A stretch of 64,000 bases of DNA. Source: Selaginella tamariscina (Eukaryota > Streptophyta > Lycopodiopsida > Selaginellales > Selaginellaceae). The notes beneath the pieces were generated by a model. It was not told the origin of the DNA and made no database searches. It saw nothing but the letters and a program-made list of their open reading frames with translations. Positions 46,479 through 59,213 of this stretch are shown piece by piece; the stretch's first letter is position 1, and every line of letters starts with the position of its first letter. The stretch covers positions 216,778-280,777 of the forward strand of contig PUQB01000265.1 in NCBI GenBank assembly GCA_003024785.1, given 5' to 3'. The translations under genes were made by a program, and so were the position numbers.

Positions 46479-49068
46479 ATGGTTAAGCTATGCATGATTG
46501 TGTACTTGCTGTTGGTTGAACTTGCAAATGGGCAGGGTCCAGGTTCTCTTCTGATATAATCTCTCTCCTCAAGCTCAAGAATAACACTATCTCAGATCCC
46601 AATAATGTATTGTCAAGTTGGTATTTGGCCAGCATCCCTGGATACTGCACTATCTGGAATTGCACACATCCCTGCAACTGGAGAGGTATACAGTACACAT
46701 GGATTTTTTTTAGAACTTCTTGATAAAATACACAGAGACACGATAATAAATGACATGATGGATAAAATTGGACAGGTATAACATGCGACATGATTATATA
46801 TAGAGTGTTGAAAATTGAGATACAAGGCAACCAACTGAGAGGAACATTACCAGAAGATCTATTTGCAAGGGGAGGACTTGGAGTGCTCCAACATTTCGAC
46901 ATAAGCAACAATTTGTATATGGGAGATCTTCCTGTTGGCTGGAGTACTGTCGAGAATCTGATGTACATAGATGTTAGCAATAACGTGCTCACTGGTGGGC
47001 ATTTTTGTGTTCATATGGGTCTGTTATAAACACAATGCTTTTACCTTGCAGGTCCGCTGCCCAAAGATCTTCCACAATTTAATAAGCTGAAAATCCTTAA
47101 AGTGAACAAGAATGTTTTTTCTGGTAAGCTGGTTGACCTTGCAAAAAATGTTTACCACATCGACTGCTCAGAAAACATCCTGGATGGGAAGATTCCAAAT
47201 AGCTGGTTGACTCTGCCGAATCTAACCTACATTAGTATTGGAAAAAACCACTTCTCGGGCAACATTCCGGAGTTCACCTCCCCTGCACTTCGGACGCTTA
47301 ACCTTTCCTTAAATTGGTTCAAAGGGCCTGTACCACTATGGCTTGTTACTAAATATGTATTCTCTCTTTCTCTTGTTAACTTTACCATCGCCTAGATAAT
47401 AATACTGTTTCCTATGCAGTCTCTGAAGAATTTCACAGTTGCAAACAACTCGCTTTATGGTGAGGTACTTCACATACTTCAATGAAAATGACAAACGTAT
47501 ATATTAACTTACTGATTACTAATACATTAACGGGTGCACACACACACGTATTATCAGTTAAAACCAGTGCAAAAGCCAATTTTATCCCTGATGGGATGGT
47601 TATTTATGGATGCACGTTCAGGTACCAGACACCACCGGTGACAAGGGCATTTGCACCACTGGGAGCATTTATGGGAAATCCTAAACTTTGTGGATTAGTG
47701 ATAAACATGCCTTGTATTCCTGAGAAAATATTCCATGGGCAAGAATACTGGCGCCTCCATGTGTAGCGCCTATAATAGCCTTAGGTACTTATCTTCTCCT
47801 TCGACGAATCTTATTCCCACCGGGGAGATATTCTGCATGGAGGATGAGATGGATCACAGACTACTTCAATTCAAAGAAACTTGTTGGTATTGGAAAGCTA
47901 GGTGCCGTGTACAAATGCAGACTGTCTCATAAAACGGTTGCTGTTAAGCGGGTAACTTCAGAGTTTTATGGGAACGAAGGGAAAAGTTTTGACTTAGAAA
48001 GAAATCTTCTGCTTCAAGTAAGACATCCAAATGTCATAAAAGTGCTCGGTTCCTGCCACAGTGGAGATCTCAAGGTATGTGTGCAATGTTTTTATAAGTA
48101 AACTACGCATGTGTGTAACAGTAATCGTTTATTATTTTGTAAAGGTGCTAATTACGGAGTATGCAGTAAATGGGAGCTTGAGTAAGCAACTGGAATCTGG
48201 TTTAGGGTGGAAAGAGAGGATGAATGTTGCTATGGGTGTTGCGAAAGCTTTATTATACTTACACAGTGAATGGCAAGGTCCTGAACACTTTATAAAGTGT
48301 GATATCGAAGGGTCCAAGGATATTCTTATGGACGACAAACTCAACCCAAAGTTAACAAATGTCCGTTTAAACCAAGGTGGACATGATACTGTCGGTCCTG
48401 GAAACAATATCGAAGTTGCTGGCTATACTCCACCAGGTTTGTGTGTGGAGTGAGTGCATGCATCCGTGTGGAACTAACTAGTGGTGACCAACAGAACATG
48501 TTTTCTCGCATGCTTCTGCTACAGCTGGTGAAGTGTACAGATTTGGAACCCTATTGCTGGAGCTAGTCACTGGTGTGAAACCAGAAAGTGTTCAAGGTGG
48601 TATTCATGGTATTGTCCTTTTACCTTCTAAGGCTCGTGCACACACACGCGCGTTCACTCACAGAGCTAATATATGCCAGGAATGGTGAGACAGGCATTTC
48701 CTCACAACATAACTTCTGTGGTTGATCCAAAGGTTTTAAATACCGGATTATATGACCAGTTAATTCAATATGTGGACATTGCATTGCAGTGTACAAACGA
48801 CAGACCGTATGAGAGACCAAGCATGAGCGAAGTAGCTTACATGCTTGGACATGCCCAATTGGCAAGTCAAATGCAGCCTCTGGTACGCACACACACACAT
48901 GCATCCATGCATGCACAAAACATCCGCAAGCGTGCACGCACCACACACAAGATTCTCACTTTCAATATTCGCATTTAGGTTGTGGAGAATGTTTCTGCTG
49001 ATGGAAACAAAGAATCTACAGCAGTTATTGATACGGTTATGAACTTCAATGCTTATTATAAGCCTTAA
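46479..49068 (+). CDS. LRR receptor-like pseudokinase
   Basis: Membrane receptor-like protein. A signal-peptide-like MVKLCMIVYLLLVELANG (46479-46532), an LRRNT domain (SDIISLLKLKNN..CNWRG, to 46685), about five LRRs (46776-46994, 47052-47356, 47420-47464), a short membrane segment (IIALGTYLLL, near 47772) and a kinase-like domain in exons about 47632-48074, 48145-48436, 48525-48608, 48680-48882 and 48979-49068. All introns I could define are 57-96 nt with GT-AG ends. The Gly loop (GIGKLGAV) and VAVK lysine are present, but HRD is KCD and the DFG motif is replaced by TNVRL, so catalysis is unlikely. Frame slips near 46540, 47640 and 47735 lie outside the kinase part and could be assembly indels, tiny introns or pseudogene decay. 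Confidence 0.75.
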
Positions 49069-52000
49069 GCATTAATATACAAGCCTTCTACTACTTCTAT
49101 CACCATAGTGTAAGATTATTCATATTTATATCATAATTATATCAATTGTATCAGACGACGTGTGGCTTGACAATCGTCAATAAAAACAAAATGAGATGTG
49201 AAATCACGTTTATTTATAACGATATGCTCAGCATAGTTGGTTATTTTCATTAGTTTTATTACTTAATATATATAAAAAATTAAATACATATAACAACACA
49301 CTTATATTATAAATGTATATCTCTATCTGTGTGTATGTATATCTTTTATGTATTGATATTAAAATATTAATGAAATATATAAATAAATAAATCATATATG
49401 TATGCAGAAATATGGTTATGCTTATGCATATATATGTAGTTAAATTTATTTAAACTGTAAATTCTTTTATAGGTGTGTATACATGTAAATTTAGAAATAT
49501 ATTATGTATATGTGGGATTCATATTACCTGCTTGTGCCAATCAAAGGCCTTGCTCTGCTCACACCTCTCATGAAAGATTGTCTGCTGCTTACTGATAGTG
49601 TTCATAAACGAGCAAGTCATGAAGCATGGTGTCGAAATGCCCAGTAGCCCGACTACAACCTGCTGGCAATGTCCACGTGGCCAACAAGCAATACACACGA
49701 CGAGGCAAGGGAAAAGAGGGGTGGAAAAGTAGTTTCTTATCACAAAAGTACAAGTCCAAGGAATCACAATGTGGCCCAAATTGACGAACTCCTAATATTT
49801 TATTCTTGGAGGTTCTCCACGAACCTCAAAATGTTATATGATTTATATAAGTGTTTCAAGTGTTTTAAAGTTCATGGTGAATCTCAATACCAAGAAATCC
49901 CAATTTAACACTAGGAGACAAAGATTAATTTTATAAGGTCAACTTAAACATATTTAAAGTTTACATTATAAGAGTAGAATTATTATAATAATTGTAACAT
50001 GTCAATTAAATATAATTTTCGTTAAGTTTGTGTGAAAGTGATATACTCGTAGTATGTGGTGAATGTCAATATGATAAATCCCAAAATATCAAATTTACAC
50101 AACACGCAGACTAAGATGTTGTTAACACGAATTTAAACTTTAGTTTTGAAAACATTAAATCATATTAGTTTGACATCAACTTGATTAAATTTCAAGTATT
50201 CCTTTCAAAGTAAAACATCATACTCAGATGCTTCGTAATCTACAAGTGGCAAGCCCACAAAAGGTATATCATAAACCATTTGTTAAATAGGAGAACTTGT
50301 CTAACAACTTCGGCCTTAGCACATTCTGATATTAAATAATTTTTTTTTAAAAAAATCACCTTCAAACTCCTCAAGTAGAATGGTTGATTTAAGGCTCGTT
50401 TGGTTTGCAATGGAGTTTAACACTGCAAAAAACAGTAGATTATGTTCAAATAAAATAAAATTATTTTTATAAAGTTACAAATCACTGATTTTCAATTACT
50501 AGTGATTAGTCTATTCACGATGGCAAAGTTTAACCTGAAGCACTAGCACGCGATAACACGTGGTTGTCAAGTAGTCATCTAACATTAACAATATATGTGA
50601 GTAATGTTAAATCTTTCAACAAATATATGTTAGTAATGTTAAATCTTTCAAGATAATTTTAAGAGTCTAACTTAAATACTTAAATATTTTCAAGATAATC
50701 CTAAGAGTCTAACTCAAATACTTAAATATACAAGATACTTAGAGTTTTACCTTAAGTCCCTTATGACTATCTCTTGAATTTTGAAAAATAATATGAGTAG
50801 ACTTTAAAATCCTGCTCCAAGAGACTTAAATAAACTTATGTTGTAACCCCACCAATGAAATGTGTCTCACACATACCCTCACAACAAAGTTAATGCATTA
50901 TCCTTTACACCTTGAGGAATTACTATCATTTAGGAACTTTAGGACCCCTTGACCCATGACTAATCTTAAGGTTTAAGTGGCCAAGTCATACCCTAGACTT
51001 AAGCTAGTACTTAAAGGATAAAAACAACCTTGCTTAGTGTATTTAGGTATTTAAGGATAATTCGATTGGTTGTCCTTAAAAATATTAAGCGAATGTAACA
51101 CTTATTTTTTAAAAATCCACCCTCGATTTTAATGTGGTTTATTGAGGTAATCACCTTTAAGGTTGACTTAACACTAGGGTTGCCCTAACCCATGCCCCAA
51201 AATAGAAGCAGGAGTTAATTAAATATAAGCTCATCTAATTAACTAAGGGGTTAAAATTCCTTGCCATCTCACTTACACATATAAAACATCACATAAATAA
51301 GGTAGTAGTAGATTTCATGGGTTCATGATGACAGAGTTCATTATTCTTCTACTAGTGCAAGCTTTAGTTTATTTCACCTTCTATTGTACAACTAAACAAT
51401 AGATGTACGTTTCATTTTTAGGATAGCTCACTCTTAACGTTGACAAATTCATGCCTGAGAAGTCTTATCGGACTACATGTTCTAAGGGTTAAAGGTCCAC
51501 GTCAAAATAAAAGTAGCACTCGTAATTAAGCAGGGCACATTTGTACATTTGTTCAATTATGAACATGAGATCTTGACTAATGAGTTTTTTTATTAAGTTT
51601 TTGAAGGTTCACATAAAGGTTATAGAGTTGTCATCACATTCGTGACAATTGGAGTAACTCTTGAATCTAAAGCATTATCCCATAATAGTCTGTATGTTGG
51701 AAAATAATGTCACGTGGAGATACTAAAGTTTCATGTTATATTTTGTTGAAATTGAAGAACTTAATAAACTAGACATATACAAAGAAGCATATCCTTTGTC
51801 AGTTAATTACTTTAATTCTACCCAAAAAGAAAATGTTTGCAAATTTAAAATGTTCACAAATTTAAATAGTTGTGAATTCACAATTTACTTTACACGTTCG
51901 TGACAAACTCAAATAAATTTGTGAGAAACTCAACTAGTCCTTCACCAACTCATAAAAGTCCATTCTGAATCCTCTGGATAAAGTAATAGAGTCCAGCCAC

Positions 52001-52558
52001 TAATATTGACTTTGACTACCATTGACTCATGTTGACTTTGTATAAATATTTACGGATGGCAAATGGAAATTAGGAGGAATATGTGTTGGATGGATTCCCC
52101 TTTGAAAGATTCTGTGCTTTTTACTGCATGCTGAAAAGAAAAAAAGTGCATTTGGGAGGGACGACTAGAGATATATAGTTTACAAAATCATAATTAAATT
52201 AATTAAATTATTTTATTCATTTTATATATTTAAATGATATAAATGTGTATATAAAACTCTTTTCAAATACATATTTTCTTCGTTTTTAATATAGATTTAA
52301 TTAATTATGATTAATATATAAATAAGGGTTGAGGCAATTGCTAAACGTTGTATGGTCGACAGCTATGGTATGTAACGAGGAAATGCAAAAGTGTGATCAA
52401 AGAATATCTATTGGGCTGTTGAGCAGCTGCATTGACGACTATCTACAGTCGCTCTCAAATGACGAATCCATCTACATCCACCTAATTTCAGATCCAATCT
52501 TCTCCCGAAAGCATTTCGCAGTTGACTATATATCATAACATGACGGCCAGCATTTAGA
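49069..52558. other. AT-rich intergenic region
   Basis: 3.5 kb between the receptor-like gene and the phosphatase. Apart from the decayed LTR at 50520-51480 I see no gene. A 70-codon frame at 52329-52538, just upstream of the phosphatase, lacks any domain and is more likely 5' leader sequence. Confidence 0.55.
50520..51480. repeat. Heavily decayed LTR fossil related to families A and B
   Basis: 50520-51010 follows the plus-strand reading of LTR B1 (AACACGTGGTTGTCAAGTAG; GTTTAAGTGGCCAAGTCATA), while 51028-51480 follows the A LTR in its forward sense (GCTTAGTGTATTTAGGTATT; TCACATAAATAAGGTAGTAG; TAGTGCAAGCTTTAG). Differences are dominated by T for C and A for G, as left by long-term cytosine methylation and deamination. 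It is much older than the copies at 1-26 kb. The joined orientations indicate a rearranged or nested origin. Confidence 0.7.
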
Positions 52559-54464
52559 ATGCCAAGCATGACTAGAAGTGGCATCCCTGAGGTATGTTCC
52601 GTTCTTGTGACACTCCAAATGAGAGCTGAAGTCTCTGCTTGTCTTCATTCCAGTTTTTCTGGCCCGCCAAGTACTGAGAAAGCTGCTCAAATTCTCTCAC
52701 AAGTTCAATGCTGCTGCTGATAGCGATGATAACGGAAACAGCGCCAGTAACATGTTACTTGGGATTCGAGCGAACAGGATGTGCAACAGGACGCGAGGGC
52801 AACCAGCAGAAGCAGGAGTTTACCCCCACTTTATCCAGGTAGGTGAGTGACTCACTCAATGCATTTTTTCTGTTTAATCTTTTCATAGATCAATGCGGAC
52901 CTACAAGGAGCGGGATGCTTGTGAGAGGGCAGTCTGAAACGCTTGGGACAAAACTCGTAGACTTGCAGGACTATCGGTATGCTATATAATAATTTATATT
53001 GGTTAGCAATGATTTCCAGGATTTACGTTGGCACCTGGAACGTGGGTGGGAAGTCACCTAGGGCAGACTTAGATCTTAAACAGTGGCTGGATGTTGAACA
53101 GGAAGTGGACTTGTATGTAATTGGGTATGTAATCCACCGTCGTTCCCTATGGGTTATTTTCTAATCAAGAAGAACAACATATAGGTTCCAAGAAGTTGTT
53201 CCCCTTAACGCCGGAAACGTGTTAGGACCGGCCGATGATGGGCCAATTGCACAGTGGGAAGTTCTTATCAGAAAGACTCTCAATGGAAGCCACAGAAGGA
53301 CAAGAAGTGCTCCTTCCTCACCATCAACTGTTCATCCACATGCACTTTCCCTTGATGAGATTCCTATTGCAGATAAACCCACCCATAGGAGGACTCTTAG
53401 TGCGTTAGCAAAATCTCCTTCTTCTTCTTCTGTTGTTTCTTCTTACTTGCTCATATCTGAGGAGGATTCTAACTACATTCGCATTGTGAGCAAACAGATG
53501 GTGGGCATCTATATTAGCATCTGGATCCGCAGGAACTTGCGCAGACATGTCCATCATCTCAGAGTCTGTTGTGTAGGCTGTGGACTCATGGGCTACTGCG
53601 GAAATAAGGTACTGAGCTTGTTTCTTGTCCATTGGCTTAATTTGTCGGCTGGCAGGGCTCTATTGCAGTTAGCATGTTGCTACATGAGACTAGCTTCTGC
53701 TTTGTTTGTACGCATCTAGCATCAGGCGACAGAGAGGGTGACGAGCTACGCAGGAACTCAGACGTCGCAGAGATACTAAGACGTACATCATTCATGCGCT
53801 CGAATCCAAGATTAATGGACCTACCAGAAAACTATTCTACAGCACGAGTAAGTATCATGTTGCTGCAGCACTGCAATACATGTACATATATTATATGTAG
53901 CAGCTGCGTCATTTGCTTGGGAGACCTGAATTACCGGCTCTCGCTTACTGACGCTGAGACACGACTTCTGGTGGCTAGGGAGGACTGGCAGACCATGTTA
54001 CGGCGGGACCAGGTAAGCATCTGCAGTTCTTCCTCAGCCCTCACCCACCCGTGTTGAGTACAGCTCAAAGTAGAACAAACTGCTGGCCGTGTATTCGAGG
54101 GTTGGCAAGAAGGTGATATCTATTTTGCACCAACTTACAAGTACATGCCAAATTCAGACTGCTACTTTGGAATCAATGCCAGTAGGCCTGGTGATAAACG
54201 TCGCACCCCTTCTTGGTAAGTAGTGCTATAAACAGGCTCTGTTAGACTTCTCTAACCTGCATGCCCAGGTGCGACAGGATACTGTGGCGTGGAAGAGGGT
54301 TAAAGCAGACAAGATATGTGCGCGCAGAGAGCAGGTTTTCAGATCACAGGCCTGTCAAAGCCATGTTCATAGCGGAGGTGGAGGTATTAAGCAGTCGCAA
54401 GATTAAAACTATTGCACAAGCTTGTACTGTGGATCTTCAACCGAAACCAAAAACACAGCACTGA
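52559..54464 (+). CDS. Type I inositol polyphosphate 5-phosphatase
   Basis: Removes the 5-phosphate from inositol phosphates or phosphoinositides, acting in the cytosol or at membranes in Ca2+ and hormone signalling. Begins [11 protein letters not shown]. Nine exons are visible (about 52559-52590, 52654-52839, 52889-52976, 53020-53124, 53185-53608, 53656-53847, about 53900-54012, 54064-54215, 54269-54464) with introns of 43-65 nt. Domain hallmarks in order: [29 protein letters not shown], a plant-specific Ser/Thr-rich insert (about 53270-53450), [20 protein letters not shown] (plants usually WLGDLNYR), FAPTYKY, PSWCDRILW and SDHRPV. These include the family's catalytic signatures. Exact borders of the second and seventh exons are unsure because of phase. 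The tail ends shortly after the domain. A plain plant 5PTase is the best call. Confidence 0.88.
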
Positions 54465-54499
54465 ATTTCGAGCAGTGAAAAGGTGGTTTTTAGAAAATG

Positions 54500-57455
54500 T
54501 TATGGAACCACTGGAGGTAGCTTATCCTTAAGATACTGAAGCACTGTCTTGGTTCCACGCTCAAGTATGCTCCGACGAATGCTACATGCATAAAATCAGT
54601 TCGTGAGAAATCTGCAAATGACAAAGTACGAGTATACTACCTCCTCAATGGATTTCCATCCACTTTAAGCTTGCGCAATGTGGGTTCCAGATTCCCCTGC
54701 AACAGAGTCTTTTTAAGTCTTAAATCGTTGACATGTAGTATGCTAACCAGGTACGGTGGAAGATGAGATATATTGTTGTTCGTTAGATCAAGCTCCTCGA
54801 GGCCGCTCATGTGCCCAAACTCCTGCAAACAGTTGTTTTGAGAGAGATCAAATGATTACCAGGAACAGACTTGCCTCTGGTAGTATGGAAATTTCATTTT
54901 CACTTAAGTCAAGAACTCGCAAGCTAGCAAGCTTTGGAATATCCCAAGGAATAGTATGCATGCCAGTTCTCCTGTCAGATGCATTTCACGGTTAGAGATA
55001 TGTGTGCGTGTGTATATATAGAGAGAGACGGGTTTAAGACATGAGATACAGTTCCCGTAGATTAGGCATTTGCGAGAGGCATGGAGGTGGTGGAAGTAGC
55101 ACTGAAACACCGCTTAAATCCAGCACCTCAAGACTGGACACTACCCAGAACGCACCTGGCGGAAGCTGTTAACAGAAAGGAGTTAGCATTGTAGTTTATC
55201 AATCATCAGCCATCTCACCTCACGTATTGGATTGCGAGCTAAGTTCAGGTGCTTGAGGCTGCATAGGGACGACAGCACACTAGCTGGCCATTGTTGGATC
55301 TTATTGTCGGCGAGCATCAGTACCTTATTAAAAGCAAACAGGTTTGTTAGCCCTACTGAATTAAAACCATGTAAAGAAGTCTCCACCTCCAATGAAGAAC
55401 AGATAGAAAGCTCCGGTGGCAAATCCAGAATACAGTTTTTGGCGAGATCAAGTTGAACAAGGTCACATGCTTCCAAACTACAGGGGAACATGCTCCAAGC
55501 TTTTTCCACGAGCGATAGAACCTGTATCAAGCCCATTATAAAAAGGTTCAAAACCCGACACAGCTACTTCACTTTGGAAGAAACTGCTGCCCGTGTTGCT
55601 TGCATAACTTGTTCTTGAGTGTCCATCCAAAATATTGCCTGATGATGCAACTGAAGGACCCGATTCTGCATATACAGCAAGTTGTAGATGTTGGATCCTA
55701 TAGAGGCCGATAATAAAGAGGCCGTTATTATTATCTAGTGTACCTTGCACTTTTGATCGGTCCCGCAAGTACTTGAGCAAAGCCGGAGTATTTCCCGTCA
55801 CCAAAGAACTAAACAACAAGTTATAGTATAGGTTTCGAAACTTCAACGTCGAGACTTACCTCCTCAGTGTTCTTAACGGATTTCCTACAAGCAAAAGCTT
55901 CCTTAGTGATGTCATGTACCCTGTGAATATACATTTTAGTTAGTGTCCTATTTATATGTTTTGAATTGCTCAGCTACCGAGTTCCGGGGCAAGGAATGCA
56001 AGTTATTGTTGGAAAGGTCCAGTACAGATAACCGCAGAGAACAAGCCGGAACTGGAAATTCTGTGAGCTACGGACCACGGATTAACAACACGTGAAAGAA
56101 AGTAATGCACATTTTACCTGATTATCGTGAAGATCAAATGTCCGCAAGGACTGAAGTTCCCCTACTTCAGCTGGAAGGCTGGAGATCAGGTTATGCCTGA
56201 ATAATTCAACAAGTTAGAACGTTTTCACAAACTCAATCAAGACAATGACCCGAAATATGCATCCACCAACGAGAAGCATTTGACCAAGGACGATGGTATG
56301 GAAGTAAGCCCTGTCGAAAGGTTTCAGAAAGCGTGTGTGTATGGAGCAACTAGATAATGCAAGAGAAAGCATACTATTCTGGTGTACATCCAGTCGCAAG
56401 AGTCTTGATAAGTTGCCGATTCCCTCCGGTAGCTCAGATATCGCATTCTTTGCTGCAGTGGGGTCAGAGCCAAATGACATGGGAAAGCTAAACTACGCGT
56501 ATACCAGCGTTCAGCTCAGTCAGTTGACATAATGAATCCAAGAGTCCATTGGGAAATCCAGTGAGTTTGTTTCCCTAAAAAGCATCATAAAATGCTTGAT
56601 ATCTTAATAACAAGGCCGCACGCACCTCAATATCAAGAGTGACAAGCCGAGAGCAAAAGGCCAGTTCACCTGGCAATCTGGTCAGCCAGTTGTTTGATAT
56701 CTGAAAACAAACATTGTCATTCATTCATATTCCGTGTGTGTGTGTGTGTGTGCGTGTGTCCGGTATGTGTGTGTCTGCAAAATATATTAGGCAAAATGAA
56801 TGCGTGGCACCTTCAACTCGACAAGTTCTATACATTGTCCAATTGTGGAAGGAAGCCCTTGCAATCGATTATTGCTGGCGTGAAACCTGAGTCTCAAGCA
56901 ATCCATAACTAGCACCAGACAAAAGGAATTAAGCTTACTTTACAAGTGCAACAGCGTCTCCAATCTCTGAGGGCAGCTCAGATATCACATTGTGGGAAAC
57001 ATCTAGAGACTTGACCGACGTTAACCTAGAGAAAGAAAATGAAACTGGAAGCTGAAAGCCAGAGATCCATTTATAATGCATTGCTTACATGCCTATAGCC
57101 TGGGGCAGAGAGTCTAATTCATTGTAGCTGACATTGAGTAGAACAAGGGAGGCGAGATTTCCAAGTTCATGAGAAAGCCTGTTGATCTTGTTGTGAGCAA
57201 GAACAAGCTTTTGCAGATCCACAACCTGGTAGACATAATAGTCAAGGAATCAAGAAAACAGAGCATGATAGTTTACCTCCCACCACTTCTCATCCTGCCA
57301 GCGCATTCCAGCATTTTGTACACCTGTGGTGGCACTTCCCTGCTCACCAACCATAAAATCACTCCCTTGCATTGGCAACCATGGATCATTACCTCAAATT
57401 TCTGTTGGAAATCCAGTGACCCTGTTGTACGAGCCGTTCTCAGAACTCTCTCCAT
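54500..57455 (-). CDS. LRRC40-like leucine-rich repeat protein
   Basis: Intracellular all-LRR protein like Arabidopsis At3g15410 (LRRC40 family), probably a scaffold; its biochemical role is not established. The start [16 protein letters not shown] (57455) matches the conserved family N-terminus. Then [15 protein letters not shown] and a run of LRRs: [16 protein letters not shown]-type (about 56940-57010), [24 protein letters not shown] (about 56370-56440), [20 protein letters not shown] (about 55750-55810), [37 protein letters not shown] (about 54750-54800), [16 protein letters not shown], ending [20 protein letters not shown] and a stop at 54500-54502. There are more than ten short exons with mostly small introns. 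One frame slip is suspected near 57290, where the family's WWE motif falls in another frame. It is tail to tail with the phosphatase. Confidence 0.85.
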
Positions 57456-57679
57456 GATGGCAACCTCTAGATTTTAGGGTAGGGTCTAATCAAACAGTTG
57501 TGCAGTCCACTGGTAACGCATCCAGACAACACTCCAGTACAGCCGGTGCATGTGGAAGTGACGGCGTTTTTACTCTCGCTCACGTAATCAAAGTATCACC
57601 CATGCCTTTTGTGTCACCACCAGTCGTTAACGCATCGAAAACAAGTTTGCCTCTCTACAGGCCCCTAGCAAGCTTGTCC

Positions 57680-58995
57680 AAGTAACTCTATTGGGTTTAA
57701 AATTGACAAGACATAGTGCCTCCTCCAACCTATTAGCTCTGCCAAGCATGTCCACCATACAGGTGTAGTGTTCCAAGGCTGGGCTGATACCATATGCTCA
57801 TCCACCAAACCCGCTTGACTGCAAGCCGCAAGCACACAGACAAAAGTGATGCCAGTCATTCGTAAACCAGACTTCCTCAATTTCTTTATCAATCCGAACA
57901 CCTGGTATGAGTCCCCAAGTGATCCATATCCTCCTACCAAAGTATAAAGAATACAAGGGGAGTGCATGGTGTTGAACAAATCTTCAGCTCCAGCCATGTT
58001 GCCGCACTTCCGTAGAAATCCATGGCAGCATTTGCAACGACTTATCTTGTTCCCATCCAAGCTGACAAACTCTAAGCATGACCCATCGCACGCCTTGAAT
58101 GCAACGAATATGTGACAGAGTTTCGTTCACATTCATGCTTCCGAGTAGATCCATGGCCACCGCGCACTCGCCGTTTTCCACGTTCCGCAACAACATCCTT
58201 CCAAATATTTCATGGGCGGCTTCCATGCGCCGAAATTTGCTGTACATGTCTATCAAGGCTGTTGCCACAACGGACATCGGAATCAAGCCCGCATTCTTTT
58301 AGCCGCCTGTGAATATCAATCCCCTTTTCAAAATGAAGCTAGAATTCTGACTTACTTACTGGCTAAACTTCACATGCCTTGAGTACAGCGGTATATAGAA
58401 AGCATCAGGCTCACAGTTTACAACTCCATGGCTACATAGCTCTCACCATTTTCAGCGTATCCAAAATGAGGCAGGTCCAGGTGACAACATCCTTGTGAAT
58501 CATCCTGTCAAAGACCTGCCTGGCACGGTGCATGATTCCGCATTTGCTATACATGTCTATCAACGTGTTTGCCACAACGACTTATCCCCTTGTCCAGATA
58601 AACCTCTTTCTCACTATATCTAGCCAAGCTTGAGCAAGCTTTTAGTGCAGCAACATACGTAAAGGCATCCGGTTCCAGGTCTAAGCCTGTGAACAAATCC
58701 ATAGCCACGGAGCTTTCTCCGTTCTCCACGTATCCCAGAATGAGACAATTCCAGATAACCAATCCCCTTAAAAGACCTCACGGGCAAGTGACATGCTCCC
58801 ACATTTGCTATACATTGTGATCAAAGCAGCAGATATGTACTTGTCACCGCAATAGCCGGCTGCAACTGCATCGAGATGAAGCTTCTTCCCGTGCTCCAGG
58901 TTTTTGGTCTTGCTGCATTGCTTTAGAGCACCAACAAATTCCGAGACAGTCTGTCTTGTGCTTTGTGCAATGCAACGAGTCTCGGGCAACAGCAA
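57680..58995 (-). pseudogene. PPR protein gene (PLS type), fragmented
   Basis: PPR proteins bind organellar RNA for editing, splicing or stability. The start region (58995) reads SEFVGALKQCSKTKNLEHGKKLHLD..YISAALITMYSKCGSMSLAREVF; further motifs are WNCLILGYVENGESSVAMDLF, EPDAFTYVAALKACSSL (about 58640-58760), NTLIDMYSKCG, ARQVFDRM, ATALIDMYSKFRRMEAAHEIFGRML (about 58190-58270) and SGLRMTGITFVCVLAACSQAGLVDE (about 57800-57870). PPR genes of this class are usually intronless, and the motifs here lie in all three minus frames with at least five changes. Compared with the one-slip genes nearby this is too many for assembly error alone, so I call it a pseudogene. No DYW end is visible. Confidence 0.75.
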
Positions 58996-59213
58996 CTCGG
59001 CACTGGGTTACACTAGCATATATTTATGAGCTAATTAAGGGCAAATCGCGTGGAGCCACGTGAGAGAGAGAGCCACGTGTGTAAGGAGGTGGGCGAAAGT
59101 CCACTGATGACTACTGCACAACAGATCCCATCCATGGCGGAAAAGCGCAAGCTTCTTCATTATATCAGTGCGTCCCATTAGCATAGATTAGATCCATTGA
59201 GCGATCAGCCCTA
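58996..59213. promoter_or_regulatory. Divergent intergenic region with twin G-boxes
   Basis: The 218 bases between the start regions of the PPR gene (-) and the SEC14 gene (+) contain CACGTG at 59057-59062 and 59074-59079, both as GCCACGTG, separated by a (GA)n run. CACGTG is the G-box bound by plant bZIP and bHLH factors. Spacing and symmetry suggest a real regulatory site, most likely for the SEC14 gene about 135 bases downstream. Confidence 0.6.

Noticed and set aside
52329-52538. Separate 69-codon gene upstream of the phosphatase
   Set aside because: No domain, and directly upstream of the phosphatase start; more likely leader sequence.
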